Positions 52,465 to 61,648 are shown, numbered from the stretch's first letter. The stretch: 64,000 nt of DNA from DASXRU01 sp034665305 (GCA_034665305.1 JAXDFZ010000006.1:1-64000), one strand, 5' to 3'. A program made the numbers and translations. Notes: generated by a model from the sequence alone, not told the origin.

Positions 52465-53457
52465 TTATTCAGCCCTCAGTTTCAATAACTGGCGGTCCTT
52501 GAAAAAGTCTTTCCAGGGGTCGCCCTTCTCGGCAATCAGGCGCGGTGCGTTCTTAATCGTAAAGTCGGAAATCTTTACGCCGCGTTGCACCTGCTCCCAA
52601 TGCAGCGGCATGGAAACTGACGCCCCACGTTTGGCTCGCGCTGAAAAAGGCGCAGCGATACTTTTCCCCTTCGCATTTTGCATCCAATCAACGTAGACCT
52701 GTTGCTTTCCCCGCTTCGCCAAAGAACGCTGCGTAGTCGCTATCTTCGGCGCGCGTTCGGCAATCTCGTCCGCGAGCGCGGCCGCCAAACTGGCGATCCG
52801 GTTGTAGTCATGTTTCGGTTTCAGCGGCACGTAAATATGAATTCCGGAAGATCCCGATGTCTTGGGATACGAAATCCAATTCAGGTCGTCGAACACTCCC
52901 TTCGCCACCAGGGCCACCTGCAAAACATTTTTCCAAGGCGCCTCTTTCGGATCGAGATCCAGCATCAGGTAATCCGGCGTCATCAAGTGCTTGATGGTGG
53001 AATGCCACGGATGCTGTTCGATGGTGCCCAGGTTGACGAAGTGCAGCAGGGAAGCCGTCGTCGTATAAACCGCGTAATCCAGTTCGCGCCCTTCCTGGTT
53101 CGTCAGGCGTTCAGTCTTAATAAACTCCGGCGCGCTTTCGAGATCCTGCTGAAAAAACATCGGTGCGCCGACGCCGCGGGGGTAGCGTTGCAGGATCGCG
53201 GGCCGGTCTTTCAGGTAAGGCATGATCAAGGGACTGACGTGGAGGTAATAACTAAGCAGATCGAACTTGGTTAGTTTCTCATCCTGCCAGTAGACGCGAT
53301 CGAGGCTGGTCAACGAAACGCGTTCGCGGCCCAACTCGAGCAGCACATCGCCTTTCGGTTTTTTGAGCGCGAGGAACTCGTCGGCCGAAATTGATGGCCC
53401 GGTGCGCTGGGCGGTGCGCTTTACCGGCGTTTTCTTAACGGTTTCGCTCTTGGCCAT
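52465..53457 (-). CDS. Stand-alone LigD-type polymerase/primase domain
   Basis: 330 residues from ATG 53457. Archaeo-eukaryotic primase fold of LigD Pol: LDRVYWQDEKLTKFDLLSYY, GAPMFFQQD, LHFVNLGTIEQHPWHST, catalytic YLMLDLDPKE (DxD), YPKTSGSSGIHIYVPLKPKHDY, SLAKRGKQQVYVDWMQNAKGKSIAAPFSARAKRGASVSMPLHWEQV. The lysine-rich N-terminus (KSETVKKTPVKRTAQR) is probably disordered. In NHEJ the domain adds ribonucleotides at broken ends. No ligase, phosphoesterase or Ku gene is adjacent. Confidence 0.9.
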   Translation of the reverse strand: MAKSETVKKTPVKRTAQRTGPSISADEFLALKKPKGDVLLELGRERVSLTSLDRVYWQDEKLTKFDLLSYYLHVSPLIMPYLKDRPAILQRYPRGVGAPMFFQQDLESAPEFIKTERLTNQEGRELDYAVYTTTASLLHFVNLGTIEQHPWHSTIKHLMTPDYLMLDLDPKEAPWKNVLQVALVAKGVFDDLNWISYPKTSGSSGIHIYVPLKPKHDYNRIASLAAALADEIAERAPKIATTQRSLAKRGKQQVYVDWMQNAKGKSIAAPFSARAKRGASVSMPLHWEQVQRGVKISDFTIKNAPRLIAEKGDPWKDFFKDRQLLKLRAE

Positions 53458-53472
53458 AATTGCCAAAGGATA

Positions 53473-55026
53473 CTACGATTCCGCTTGAGTTTCGTCTTCC
53501 ACCGGCGGCAGATCGCTGTTTGCCGGTCCCATTATTACCTGGCCCATCGCATCGTAGCGCGAGCCATGGCAAGGACAGTCCCAGGTTTTCTCAAACGAAT
53601 TCCAGTCCACAATACAACCCAGGTGGCGGCAAACGGCGGAGACTTCGTGCAACTCGCCGGCGTCATCCCGGTAAGCTGCAATCTTTGAAAGACCGCGGCG
53701 GATGATTGCGCCGGAACCTTTTTCGATCTCTTTGACGGAATCGATCTCGCCGGGCGTCACAAGATCTGCGTACTGACCGGCGACGTTAATATTCTCTTTC
53801 GCGAATTCCTTGAGGGCGCCGAGTGTTACCCGCGAAGGATCGTAAAGCTTGGCCCAGGGATTTTCCCGCTCCATGATTAAATCGGTAATCAGTATTCCCG
53901 CAATCGTCCCGTGCGTCATGCCGTTTCCCGAATCACCGGTAGCGATAAAAACGTTGTCGTGGTCCATCGGGTTTTTTCCGATGAAGGCCAAACCGTCAAC
54001 CGGTTCCATGACTTCACCCGACCAGCGAAACTCAATCTCTTTCATCATGGGAAAACGTTCACGCGTCCAACGTTCCAGCACGGCAAATCGGCGATTGGCC
54101 TCGTTCTTTTGTCCCACCTTGTGATCTTCGCCGCCGCAAATCAACAGGTCATTGTTGCGTGAACCTTCCGGCACGGTTTGCAAACGAATGTAGTGGTAAG
54201 GATCCGGCGTGTCCCAGAACAACGCCCGCGCGACCGAGCCCCGTGGCACGCGCGCTCCCAGTACATAAGTCATATAGCCGGCCTGCTTCGTGTGAATGGC
54301 GACCAGATCATTTACCGGAGTGTTGGTCGCGACTACCACGGCATCAGCGGTGATTACGGCTCCCGACGCAGTTTCAATCCTGGCCTGCTTGCCGCCTTCG
54401 ATTTTGCTCGCGTGTGTGTTGCAGAAGATTTTTCCGCCGGCTTGCTCGATTGCTTCGGTCAAACCGGCCAGGTATTTCAGCGGATGAAACTGTGCCTGTC
54501 GCGGGAAACGGAGCGCGCGACCGGTGTCGTACGAATCAATGGGCGCGCGATCGACAAACTCGATATCCTTGAGGCCGGCCTTGTGCACGGCCAGCAACTC
54601 CTCGTCGAGGACTTTTTTTGATTCGCCGGGCGGCACAAACAGATAACCATCCACGCGCTCGAAGTCACAATCGATCTTTTCCCGGGTGACGATTTCCTCC
54701 ACCTGATCGATCGCTGCGGCATGGCTCTCTGCGGCGAGTCGCGAGCCGTCTTCACCATGCAATCGCTCGAGTTCGTAGTAGCGATCATCAAGTGCGGTTA
54801 CGAGGTGGGCTGTAGTTCTCGCCGTCATGCCGCCACCGATCGGTCCGTCGTCCAAAACAATCACTGACTTTCCTTCGCGGGCAAGGAGATAGGCGGTAGT
54901 CATGCCGGCGATTCCCGCGCCGACGACGCAGACATTCGCGCTGGCGTCTTCCGCCAAAGCGGAACGCTCCGCGATTTCGGACGTAGCCATCCAGCTGGAA
55001 AGAGTCGTACCAGAGGTCGGTTTCAT
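53473..55026 (-). CDS. FAD-dependent oxidoreductase with C-terminal Rieske domain
   Basis: 517 residues. DAO-type FAD domain: VCVVGAGIAGMTTAYLLAREGKSVIVLDDGPIGGGMTARTTAHL (32-75) and FIATGDSGNGMTHGTIAG. The C-terminal Rieske [2Fe-2S] ligands are AVCRHLGCIVDW and DCPCHGSRYD (CxH ... CxxH). Cytosolic; the Rieske domain should pass electrons to or from the FAD. The substrate of these widespread fusions is not established. GAAGG precedes the ATG. Confidence 0.92.
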   Translation of the reverse strand: MKPTSGTTLSSWMATSEIAERSALAEDASANVCVVGAGIAGMTTAYLLAREGKSVIVLDDGPIGGGMTARTTAHLVTALDDRYYELERLHGEDGSRLAAESHAAAIDQVEEIVTREKIDCDFERVDGYLFVPPGESKKVLDEELLAVHKAGLKDIEFVDRAPIDSYDTGRALRFPRQAQFHPLKYLAGLTEAIEQAGGKIFCNTHASKIEGGKQARIETASGAVITADAVVVATNTPVNDLVAIHTKQAGYMTYVLGARVPRGSVARALFWDTPDPYHYIRLQTVPEGSRNNDLLICGGEDHKVGQKNEANRRFAVLERWTRERFPMMKEIEFRWSGEVMEPVDGLAFIGKNPMDHDNVFIATGDSGNGMTHGTIAGILITDLIMERENPWAKLYDPSRVTLGALKEFAKENINVAGQYADLVTPGEIDSVKEIEKGSGAIIRRGLSKIAAYRDDAGELHEVSAVCRHLGCIVDWNSFEKTWDCPCHGSRYDAMGQVIMGPANSDLPPVEDETQAES

Positions 55027-55376
55027 AGGTTTTCCTTCGAGTGCTTGGGTTCAGGAACTGATTATCGAAAGCGACTGGCATGCCAGCCGCCTTATCCCCG
55101 ACATCTAACTCTGGCCTAATTCGCGCGGCTGGGCCGGCCCGCGAAACGCGCGCGGACTGTCTCGATTCGCAACGGGACGGCAGTTGATTCTGTCGGATTC
55201 GTACAGTGAAAAACGTAGGACAGGCATTCCTGCCTGTCCCTTTAGTTAGCCCAAGCGGGGACAGACATGAATGCCTGTCCTACCCCGCTCGTTACTGGCA
55301 TGCCTCTTGAATCGAAACCTCGGGATGGGCGCAACGTGAGCTGTACAGCTGGACCGCATTTCGAAAAGGATTAATC
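55027..55376. other. Promoter region between divergent Rieske-FAD and YceI genes
   Basis: 350 bases containing a family-D inverted repeat (55215-55283) and nothing gene-like. AAAAGGA stands 6 bases before the yceI-like ATG. Confidence 0.55.
55215..55283. repeat. Family-D inverted repeat, copy 1
   Basis: GTAGGACAGGCATTCCTGCC, TGTCCC and inverse GGGGACAGACATGAATGCC, TGTCCTAC. Each arm has its own palindromic core (GGCATTCCTGCC). Confidence 0.88.
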
Positions 55377-56051
55377 ATGCGAGTGCTAAAGATTTATGTG
55401 GCGGCCCTGGCGATGGGATTAGTCGCGGGAGCCATCGGTTATCAGATCGATCGAGGCTCGGCAGCGGGCTCGTCAGGCGCAGGAACGTTGGCGCCGGGGT
55501 TGCGCTACCGGCTGAACCCCGCACAGAGTTCATTTATGGTGCGCGCCTTTGCCGGCGGTGTGCTGTTCTTTAAAGGACACGATCACTTTATTAAAGTCGG
55601 AGACTTCTCAGGCGAGGCGGAGTTGACTCCGACCGCTCTAAATCCTGCGTCGCTGCAGATGACGGTGCGCGCCGACTCGCTGGAAGAGACGCGCGACGTA
55701 TTTACGCCAGAGCAAAAACAAATCATCAATAAAGAAATCCGGGAGCTGGTTTTGGAGACCGCAAAATATCCGGAGATTACTTTTAAGAGCACGGACGTAA
55801 CAGGCAGGTTGGTTTCAGCCAGTCACTACGAAGCCAAAATTGGCGGCGATCTAACGTTGCACGGAGTCACGCACCGAATCGTTATTCCCGCTCAGATTTC
55901 ATTGGAAGGAAGGAATCTTCGCGCTCGCGGAGAGTTCACAATCGATCGCGGCGATTATGATGTGAAGGCCACTTCAGCTCTGCACGGTACAATCCGCGTG
56001 CGCGATAAGTTAAAATTCATGTTCGATATTGTCGCCAATCAGCAGCAGTAG
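55377..56051 (+). CDS. YceI-family periplasmic protein
   Basis: 224 residues. N-terminal hydrophobic segment (IYVAALAMGLVAGAIGY) as signal peptide or anchor, then YRLNPAQSSFMVRAFAGGVLFFKGHDHFIKVGDFSGEAEL, TVRADSLE, YPEITFKSTDVTGRL, YEAKIGGDLTLHGVTHRIVIPAQI, the characteristic YceI lipocalin-like barrel that binds polyisoprenoids. Function beyond lipid binding unclear. Confidence 0.92.
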   Translation: MRVLKIYVAALAMGLVAGAIGYQIDRGSAAGSSGAGTLAPGLRYRLNPAQSSFMVRAFAGGVLFFKGHDHFIKVGDFSGEAELTPTALNPASLQMTVRADSLEETRDVFTPEQKQIINKEIRELVLETAKYPEITFKSTDVTGRLVSASHYEAKIGGDLTLHGVTHRIVIPAQISLEGRNLRARGEFTIDRGDYDVKATSALHGTIRVRDKLKFMFDIVANQQQ

Positions 56052-56256
56052 GACAGGCATTCCTGCCTGTCCCGCCAGGTGCGGCCTCAATCAAGTTGAG
56101 TGTTATCGGGAAAGAAATGGACAGACAAGAATGTCTGCCCTACAGCAGTAGTAGGACAGGCATTCGTGCCTGTCCCGACAAGATTCCGCAGAAGCAAGAT
56201 TCAAAATAGCGAGGAAGGAAAGTAAGGGACAGACAAGAATGTCTGTCCTACCAGGA
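56048..56256. repeat. Family-D repeat cluster, four arms
   Basis: Arms at about 56049-56074, 56113-56142, 56150-56176 and 56224-56253, in alternating orientation, each of the GACAGGCATTC.TGCCTGTCC or GGACAGACAAGAATGTCTGT type. Two inverted pairs side by side. The first arm starts at the yceI-like stop codon and the last ends a few bases before the PPC gene. Confidence 0.87.
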
Positions 56257-56259
56257 CAC

Positions 56260-56703
56260 ATGAAAATAAAACAGATCGATAGTGAAGGAACCCAGACGTA
56301 CGTGTTGGTTTTTGACAAGGGCGACGAGGTAGCTTCACACCTGTTGCAGTTTGCCAAAGACCAGGGGATTACCGCCGCCTTCTTCAACGCCCTCGGAGCT
56401 TTTGAGGATGTGACGTTCGGTTGGTATGACCGCGAACTCGGCGACTACAAACGAATCGAACTCACTGAGGGAATGGAAGTGATGTCATTCGTCGGCAACC
56501 TGGGTCTGGGCGAAGCTGGCGAGTCGAAGCTCCATGCGCACGTGGTGATTGGCAAACGCGACGGCACGGTGCACGGCGGACATTTTTTTCAGGGCCACGT
56601 GTGGCCCACCATGGAGATGGTTTTGACTGTGATGCCGGAACGCTTCGTGAGAAAAGTGGATGAGGAGACGGGAATTCCCCTAATCGATCTGGATCTTGGT
56701 TGA
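56260..56703 (+). CDS. PPC/DUF296-domain protein
   Basis: 147 residues from ATG 56260 (MKIKQIDSEGTQTYVLVFDKGDEV); the open frame upstream to 56239 is repeat. ITAAFFNALGAFEDVTFGWYD, SFVGNLGLGEAGESKLHAHVVIGKRDGTVHGGHFFQGHVWPTMEMVLTVMP is the full PPC fold with the three-His metal cluster region. Plant relatives bind AT-rich DNA; bacterial ones are trimers of unknown function. Confidence 0.9.
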   Translation: MKIKQIDSEGTQTYVLVFDKGDEVASHLLQFAKDQGITAAFFNALGAFEDVTFGWYDRELGDYKRIELTEGMEVMSFVGNLGLGEAGESKLHAHVVIGKRDGTVHGGHFFQGHVWPTMEMVLTVMPERFVRKVDEETGIPLIDLDLG

Positions 56704-56721
56704 GCCTGAGGTAATGAGTTC

Positions 56722-57696
56722 TTAATATCCGTCAGGGTGCGCGTTCATCCAATCCCACGCGGATTTGATGATCAACCGCAGGTCCTGTTGCGAAGGCTTC
56801 CAACCTAGTTCGCGTTTGATCTTTTCCGAACTCGCAACCAACACTGCGGGATCACCGGGACGCCGCGCTCCGACGCGCACCTGGATCTCCCGGCTGGTAA
56901 CTTCGCGGGCCATCTCGATCACTTCCTTGACGGTGTAGCCGTCGCCGCCACATCCGAGGTTGTACGTGCGACTCTTTTGCTCGATTCCTTCGAGGGCCAT
57001 CACATGGGCGCGCGCCAGATCGACCACGTGGATGTAGTCGCGTACGCACGTTCCATCCCTGGTTGGGTAATCGTCGCCGTGAATTTCAATATCAGCCTGC
57101 TTGCCGGCGGCTGCCTGCAGCACGAGGGGAATTAAGTGCGTTTCCGGATTGTGCGATTCGCCGCACCGAGCGGTCGCGCCAGCAGCGTTGAAGTAGCGCA
57201 GGCTCGCATAGCGCAGATCGTAAACCTCATCGTCCCACGCGAGGGCTCGTTCAAAAGCCAGTTTGTTTTCGCCGTACGGATTGGTGGGGTTTGTCGGATC
57301 GCTTTCTTCGATCGGCTGTTTCTCGGGCTCGCCGTAAACAGCCGCCGATGAAGAGAAGACGATGCGCTTGATGCCGTTGTCGCGCATCACGCTCAGCAAC
57401 GTCACACCGCCAAGCACGTTGTTGCGGTAATATTTTTCCGGCTGGGCCACCGATTCGCCCACCAGCGAGTACGCAGCCATGTGGACCACGGCCTCGATCG
57501 CGTTGCCGCGAATGGTACGGCCCAGAGTTTCACCATCGAGCAAGTCGCCTTCGACGAGGCGGGCCCCGGGGTGGACCGCCGCGCGATGACCCTTCTCCAG
57601 GTTGTCGTAGACAACGACCTCGTGGCCGTTATTAATCAGTTCTTCGGTAACCACGCTACCGATATAACCTGCTCCACCAGTAACCAGGACGGGCAT
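56722..57696 (-). CDS. galE: UDP-glucose 4-epimerase
   Basis: 324 residues. NAD motif VTGGAGYIGSVVTEELINNGHEVVVYDNL (5-33), VHMAAYSLVGESVAQPEKYYRNNVLGGVTLL, SSSAAVYGEP, catalytic YGENK (Tyr-x3-Lys), YFNAAGA, GDDYPTRDGTCVRDYIHVVDLARAH. Interconverts UDP-Glc and UDP-Gal for glycan synthesis. Only 6 bases after the transporter fusion gene, probably the last gene of that operon. Confidence 0.95.
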   Translation of the reverse strand: MPVLVTGGAGYIGSVVTEELINNGHEVVVYDNLEKGHRAAVHPGARLVEGDLLDGETLGRTIRGNAIEAVVHMAAYSLVGESVAQPEKYYRNNVLGGVTLLSVMRDNGIKRIVFSSSAAVYGEPEKQPIEESDPTNPTNPYGENKLAFERALAWDDEVYDLRYASLRYFNAAGATARCGESHNPETHLIPLVLQAAAGKQADIEIHGDDYPTRDGTCVRDYIHVVDLARAHVMALEGIEQKSRTYNLGCGGDGYTVKEVIEMAREVTSREIQVRVGARRPGDPAVLVASSEKIKRELGWKPSQQDLRLIIKSAWDWMNAHPDGY

Positions 57697-57702
57697 CTGT
57701 GA

Positions 57703-59268
57703 TCAGAATCCTTTCGCTTTCAGCCATTCTCTCACAACATCTTTCTTGTCCCGCTTGTTTCCGTCAACTTCGTAGTTCAGGCGGCGCATTTCTTCCGCCG
57801 TAATCGTGCCGGCAAGCCTGGCCAGAGTTTCGCTGAGGGCGGAAACGCGGGCCAGTGCGTCCTGGCGCGCCAGCAGCACACCTTCATAAGGAGGAAAGTA
57901 ATGCCGGTCGTCTGCCAGTTGCACCAAATCCAGGGCCGCGATTCGTCCCTCCGTGGAATTTCCCGCGATCATATCAACCTGCCGGGACGAAAGTGCGATA
58001 TAGGTTAGCGAGAGATCCATTTCACGTGGCGGTCCCGCGAATCTCAAGCCGTAGGTTTTGGAGAAACCTGGATAGCCGTCGGCCCGCGACATGAAGTCCT
58101 GACCAAAACCGGCGCGCCACTGCGGAGTATACTTAGCCGCTTCGGAAACCGTTTTCAAGTTCAAACTTCGCGCTACCTCGCCCCGAACGAGGATGGCGAA
58201 CGTGTTATCGAAGCCGAGCGGCGGGCCCACTTCGACACCGAACTTTTCCGCATATTCTCGCTTCACCTGATCGTAAACCGCGCGAGTATCGGAAACTGGT
58301 GGGTGCTTCAAAATCGCCGTATACGAGGTGCCGGTATATTCAGGATAGAGATCGATCTGGCCGGCAACCAGGGCGTCGTGGGCCAGATTGCCGCCCAAAT
58401 CGAAGCGCCGGTCAACTTCAACGTGCTTTGCCTCCAGCATCTGCGCGACGATCTCTGCCAGCAGCACTGATTCAGTAAAGTCTTTTGAGCCGACGGTGAT
58501 ATGACCCTGGCTGGGTTGGGATGTTTGCCGGGGCCCACCAGACTGCCAGATCAGAGAACCGCCGACCACGCCCGCCGCGATCGCAACGGCGAATCCCAGG
58601 ACCACTAAGACGCCCGTCGCTTTGCCGGCGTGGGTGCGTTTGCGCCGGCTGGTGTCAAAACGTTTTTCAATCAGTCCAAATCCAAAATCAGCAGCGAGCG
58701 CCATCAACGCGGACGGCACGGCTCCGGCCAACAGCAGATTTGTGTCGTTAGTCCGCAGACCGCGAAAAATGTATTCGCCCAGTCCACCGGCGCCCACGCT
58801 GGCCGCAATGACAGCGACGCCCACGGTGATCACTACGGCGACGCGAACCCCCGTCAGCAACACGTTCATCGCGAGCGGCAGTTCAACCTGGAACAGGACT
58901 TGACGATCCGTCATCCCCATGGCGACGGCGGCTTCGCGAACATTTCGATCGACACCTACAATGCCGGTCACTGTGTTGCGAATGATCGGCAGCAACGCGT
59001 AAAAGACGAGGGCGATGATGGCGGTGCGCGGACCAATGCCACCGATGAATTTAAGCGGGATCAGGAAACCAAAAAGCGCCAGACTGGGAATCGTCTGCAT
59101 CACATTTGCGAGCCCGAGGACGGGCCCGCGCAAACTTTTGTGGCGCGTGATGAAGATTCCCAGCGGCACGCCAATCACCGTCGCGATGCCCGTGGCGATG
59201 AAAACAAGCCAGAGATGCTGTCCGACGTGCCCCAGGAGATCCGGCCAGTTGGTCCTAAGAAAGTTCAT
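57703..59268 (-). CDS. OpuC/EgtU-type ABC permease fused to substrate-binding domain
   Basis: 521 residues. The permease half (about 1-215, six helices) has IGVPLGIFITRHKSLRGPVLGLANVMQTIPSLALFGFLIPL and REAAVAMGMTDRQVLFQVELPLAMNVLLTGVRVAVV, the QAT-family EAA loop. The binding half (about 250-520) has ITVGSKDFTESVLLAEIVAQMLE, DALVAGQIDLYPEYTGTSYTAIL and FDNTFAILV, with no separate signal peptide because it is fused. This fusion occurs in OpuC-like betaine importers and in the ergothioneine importer EgtU. Its operon includes egtD, which favours a betaine of the hercynine/ergothioneine kind. Partner ATPase at 59513. Confidence 0.92.
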   Translation of the reverse strand: MNFLRTNWPDLLGHVGQHLWLVFIATGIATVIGVPLGIFITRHKSLRGPVLGLANVMQTIPSLALFGFLIPLKFIGGIGPRTAIIALVFYALLPIIRNTVTGIVGVDRNVREAAVAMGMTDRQVLFQVELPLAMNVLLTGVRVAVVITVGVAVIAASVGAGGLGEYIFRGLRTNDTNLLLAGAVPSALMALAADFGFGLIEKRFDTSRRKRTHAGKATGVLVVLGFAVAIAAGVVGGSLIWQSGGPRQTSQPSQGHITVGSKDFTESVLLAEIVAQMLEAKHVEVDRRFDLGGNLAHDALVAGQIDLYPEYTGTSYTAILKHPPVSDTRAVYDQVKREYAEKFGVEVGPPLGFDNTFAILVRGEVARSLNLKTVSEAAKYTPQWRAGFGQDFMSRADGYPGFSKTYGLRFAGPPREMDLSLTYIALSSRQVDMIAGNSTEGRIAALDLVQLADDRHYFPPYEGVLLARQDALARVSALSETLARLAGTITAEEMRRLNYEVDGNKRDKKDVVREWLKAKGF

Positions 59269-59301
59269 GCTGAATCATTCGAACCGCCGCTAGCGAAAAC
59301 C

Positions 59302-59490
59302 ATTTTCCATTTCTCATTTTTTCATTGCCGGGACAAGCTCTATTTGGAGTGCGGTGGCAAGCGAAGCGCGACACCGCTTTGGCCTGGCTTGAAACATATG
59401 ACGACGAAAATCCAAAGCGTCGTCGCCGCTTCGCTCTGCCGGCGCACTCCATAGTTCTTGATGACAGATGAAAAATGGAAAAGGACAAAT
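59302..59490. repeat. AT-rich inverted pair with a family-B element nested inside
   Basis: Outer arms CATTTTCCATTTCTCATTTT (59301) and GATGAAAAATGGAAAAGGAC (59467) enclose a full family-B element at 59344-59451. It separates the ATPase and permease genes of one operon. Confidence 0.85.
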
Positions 59491-59512
59491 GGAAAATCTT
59501 CTTTTCGTCTTT

Positions 59513-60286
59513 CTAAACCAATGTACCGACATCGCCGAGGGTGGCGAGGTACGCTTGCGCATACTCGTTTTCGGACTTCACAAATCCGGACGGCGTTTCC
59601 AATAAGACGATTCGTCCGGCCTGCATCAGGCCTATCCGCGAGCCGAGGAGCAAAGCTTCGCGCACGTCATGCGTGACGAAGATAACGGTTTTTCCAAGTT
59701 CCTGTTTTAGTTCGCCAAATTCTTTTTGCAGCGTCGCGCGCGTCAGCGGATCGAGGGCCCCGAAGGGTTCATCCATCAAGAGCAGCGGCGGATCGGCAGC
59801 CAGCGCGCGGGCCACGCCGACGCGTTGGCGTTGTCCCCCTGACAGCTCGCCCGGGTAACGCTCGGCGAATTTTTCGGGGTCCAGGCCGACCAGGGAAAGC
59901 AATTCCCGGACGCGGTCGCGGACACGATCTTCTTCCCAACCTTCGAGGCTGGGTACGAGTGCAACATTGCGGGCGACGGTGAAATGAGGAAATAGCCCGG
60001 CGTCCTGAATCACGTATCCGGCGCGGCGCCGCAAACGGATCGGATCCCAATGGCTGGTATTCTTTCCTTCGATCAGCACTTCTCCGCTGGTCGGCGTCAG
60101 CAAGCGATTAACCAACCTGAGGGTCGTAGTCTTTCCGCAACCGGATTCGCCCAGCAGCACCAGCGTCTCTCCGCGCATGACGTTGGCAGACAAGTGATCG
60201 ATGATCGGCGCACTCAGCCCGGGAACTCGGTAACTGACATCGCGGAACTCGACGAGCGGATTGTTATCGGCAGCGGCGTCGGTCAT
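59513..60286 (-). CDS. OpuC/EgtV-type ABC transporter ATPase
   Basis: 257 residues. Walker A LLGESGCGKTTTLRLVNRL, Q-loop VIQDAGLFPHFTV, signature LSGGQRQRVGVARALA, Walker B LLLMDEPFGALDPLTRA, H-loop FVTHDVREALLLG. No C-terminal CBS domains, unlike OpuAA, and as in the EgtV/OpuCA short forms. Drives the 57703 permease; lies 31 bases downstream of egtD. Confidence 0.93.
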   Translation of the reverse strand: MTDAAADNNPLVEFRDVSYRVPGLSAPIIDHLSANVMRGETLVLLGESGCGKTTTLRLVNRLLTPTSGEVLIEGKNTSHWDPIRLRRRAGYVIQDAGLFPHFTVARNVALVPSLEGWEEDRVRDRVRELLSLVGLDPEKFAERYPGELSGGQRQRVGVARALAADPPLLLMDEPFGALDPLTRATLQKEFGELKQELGKTVIFVTHDVREALLLGSRIGLMQAGRIVLLETPSGFVKSENEYAQAYLATLGDVGTLV

Positions 60287-60317
60287 GGAAGGTTAAACTT
60301 GTGGCAAGGGGCGAGCG

Positions 60318-61325
60318 CTAAACCGCCAGAAACAGATTACTGCTAAAAAACTCGCGCGCATCAGTCCAGGTGCGGGTGCGTTCAAAGCCGGTTTCGCTCG
60401 CCATCCGTGAAAGCTGCTCCAGGTCGTATTTGTATGAATGCTCCATGTGAATGCGTTCACCGCGCTGCAGGTCCACGACCATCTCCAACTTGCGAATCGC
60501 TACCGTCTGCGCGCTTGAACTTTCGAGGTAAACTTCGATGCGGCCTTCGTCACGATTATAGAGTGACACGAGTTTGAAGTTGCGCACGTCAAAGTCGGCA
60601 TCCAGTTCGCGGTTGATGCGCACCAGTTGATTGTGCACGAACGCGCTGGTCACGCCCAACGCGTCGTTGTAGGCGGCTTCCAAAATCTGCGGATCCTTTT
60701 TCAGGTCAGCCCCGAGCAACAGAGCGTCGCCGGTGCGCAACACGTTGCGCATTGCCCGCAGAAATTTGTCGGCCTCTTCCGCGTCAAAGTTTCCGATGTT
60801 CGAACCCAGGAAAAGCGCGAGCGCTCTTTCCGTGCGCAAAGCGCTGAGCGCGGCAATGCCGTCATAATAATCGCCGGCATAGGCAATCACTCGCAATGCG
60901 GGATAGGTTTGCAGGAGCGAGCGCGCACTGGTTTCCAGCGCCGAGGCAGAAATGTCGACCGGGATGAAGACGAGCTGGTGCTGGCGCCGGAGAAGTGCTT
61001 CGATAATCAGGCGCGACTTGGACGCACTGCCGCTGCCCATTTCGATCAGAGTTTTGTTTCCCGCGACCGATCCCGCGATCTCGTCGGCATACTTGGTTAA
61101 TATCTCGGCCTCAGCCCGCGTGCAGTAGTATTCCGGTAGCTGGCAAATTGCCTCGAAGAGGTGGGAACCCAACTCATCATAAAGATATTTGGGAAAGAGC
61201 TGCTTTGGTTCCGACGAGAGGCCGCGGGCCACATCGCGGGCAAAGCCGGCGTGCGCGTCTTCGCCCGCCAGGCGATACAGGACCAGCCGGTCGTCGGGCG
61301 CTGCGGCGAGGTCTGGTGGTGACAC
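60318..61325 (-). CDS. egtD: L-histidine N-alpha-methyltransferase EgtD
   Basis: 335 residues from GTG 61325, preceded by AAAGGA eight bases upstream; the frame extends to 61385. QLFPKYLYDELGSHLFEAICQLPEYYCTRAEAEILTKYADEIA, LIEMGSGSASKSRLIIEALL, FIPVDISASALETSA, LALFLGSNIGNFDAEEADKFL, GADLKKDPQILEAAYNDALGVTSAF, IHMEHSYKY are the complete EgtD signature. Trimethylates histidine to hercynine with SAM, the first step to ergothioneine or selenoneine. First gene of the operon with the transporter. Confidence 0.93.
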   Translation of the reverse strand: MSPPDLAAAPDDRLVLYRLAGEDAHAGFARDVARGLSSEPKQLFPKYLYDELGSHLFEAICQLPEYYCTRAEAEILTKYADEIAGSVAGNKTLIEMGSGSASKSRLIIEALLRRQHQLVFIPVDISASALETSARSLLQTYPALRVIAYAGDYYDGIAALSALRTERALALFLGSNIGNFDAEEADKFLRAMRNVLRTGDALLLGADLKKDPQILEAAYNDALGVTSAFVHNQLVRINRELDADFDVRNFKLVSLYNRDEGRIEVYLESSSAQTVAIRKLEMVVDLQRGERIHMEHSYKYDLEQLSRMASETGFERTRTWTDAREFFSSNLFLAV

Positions 61326-61435
61326 GAGGGTGGTCCTTTCTGACGAAAAGCGATCGGTTTGCCGTTTGGCTTTGCGGGGGCGCATCCGGTAAGCTCATTC
61401 TTGTAGCCTAAAAACTGATTTGGGACAAGACAAGT

Positions 61436-61648
61436 ATGAGCGAGCTTAGGGAAAAGCACTGGGCCGTGATCAGTGAGCGCGGCGCGGAAGCATCGGGCCT
61501 GGCCTATGCGGAAGCCCGCGAGCTGGTGCAGCAATTGGTTGCAGAAGGTTTGCACGGCCTGGCGATTATCACGGCCAGCGCGGCTAATCGAGTCGGTCGA
61601 TTGCGGAGTGCGGATGTCGGATTGCAGATTGGAGTTGGGAAGAAGTAG
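61436..61648 (+). CDS. Small hypothetical protein, repeat-derived C-terminus
   Basis: 70 residues. ELREKHWAVISERGAEASGLAYAEARELVQQLVAEGLHGLAIITASAANRV has coding character (strong third-position G/C), but no family was recognised. The last about 15 residues come from a family-G repeat (GATTGCGGAGTGCGGATGTC). Divergent from egtD, so possibly controlled by the same intergenic region. Confidence 0.55.
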   Translation: MSELREKHWAVISERGAEASGLAYAEARELVQQLVAEGLHGLAIITASAANRVGRLRSADVGLQIGVGKK

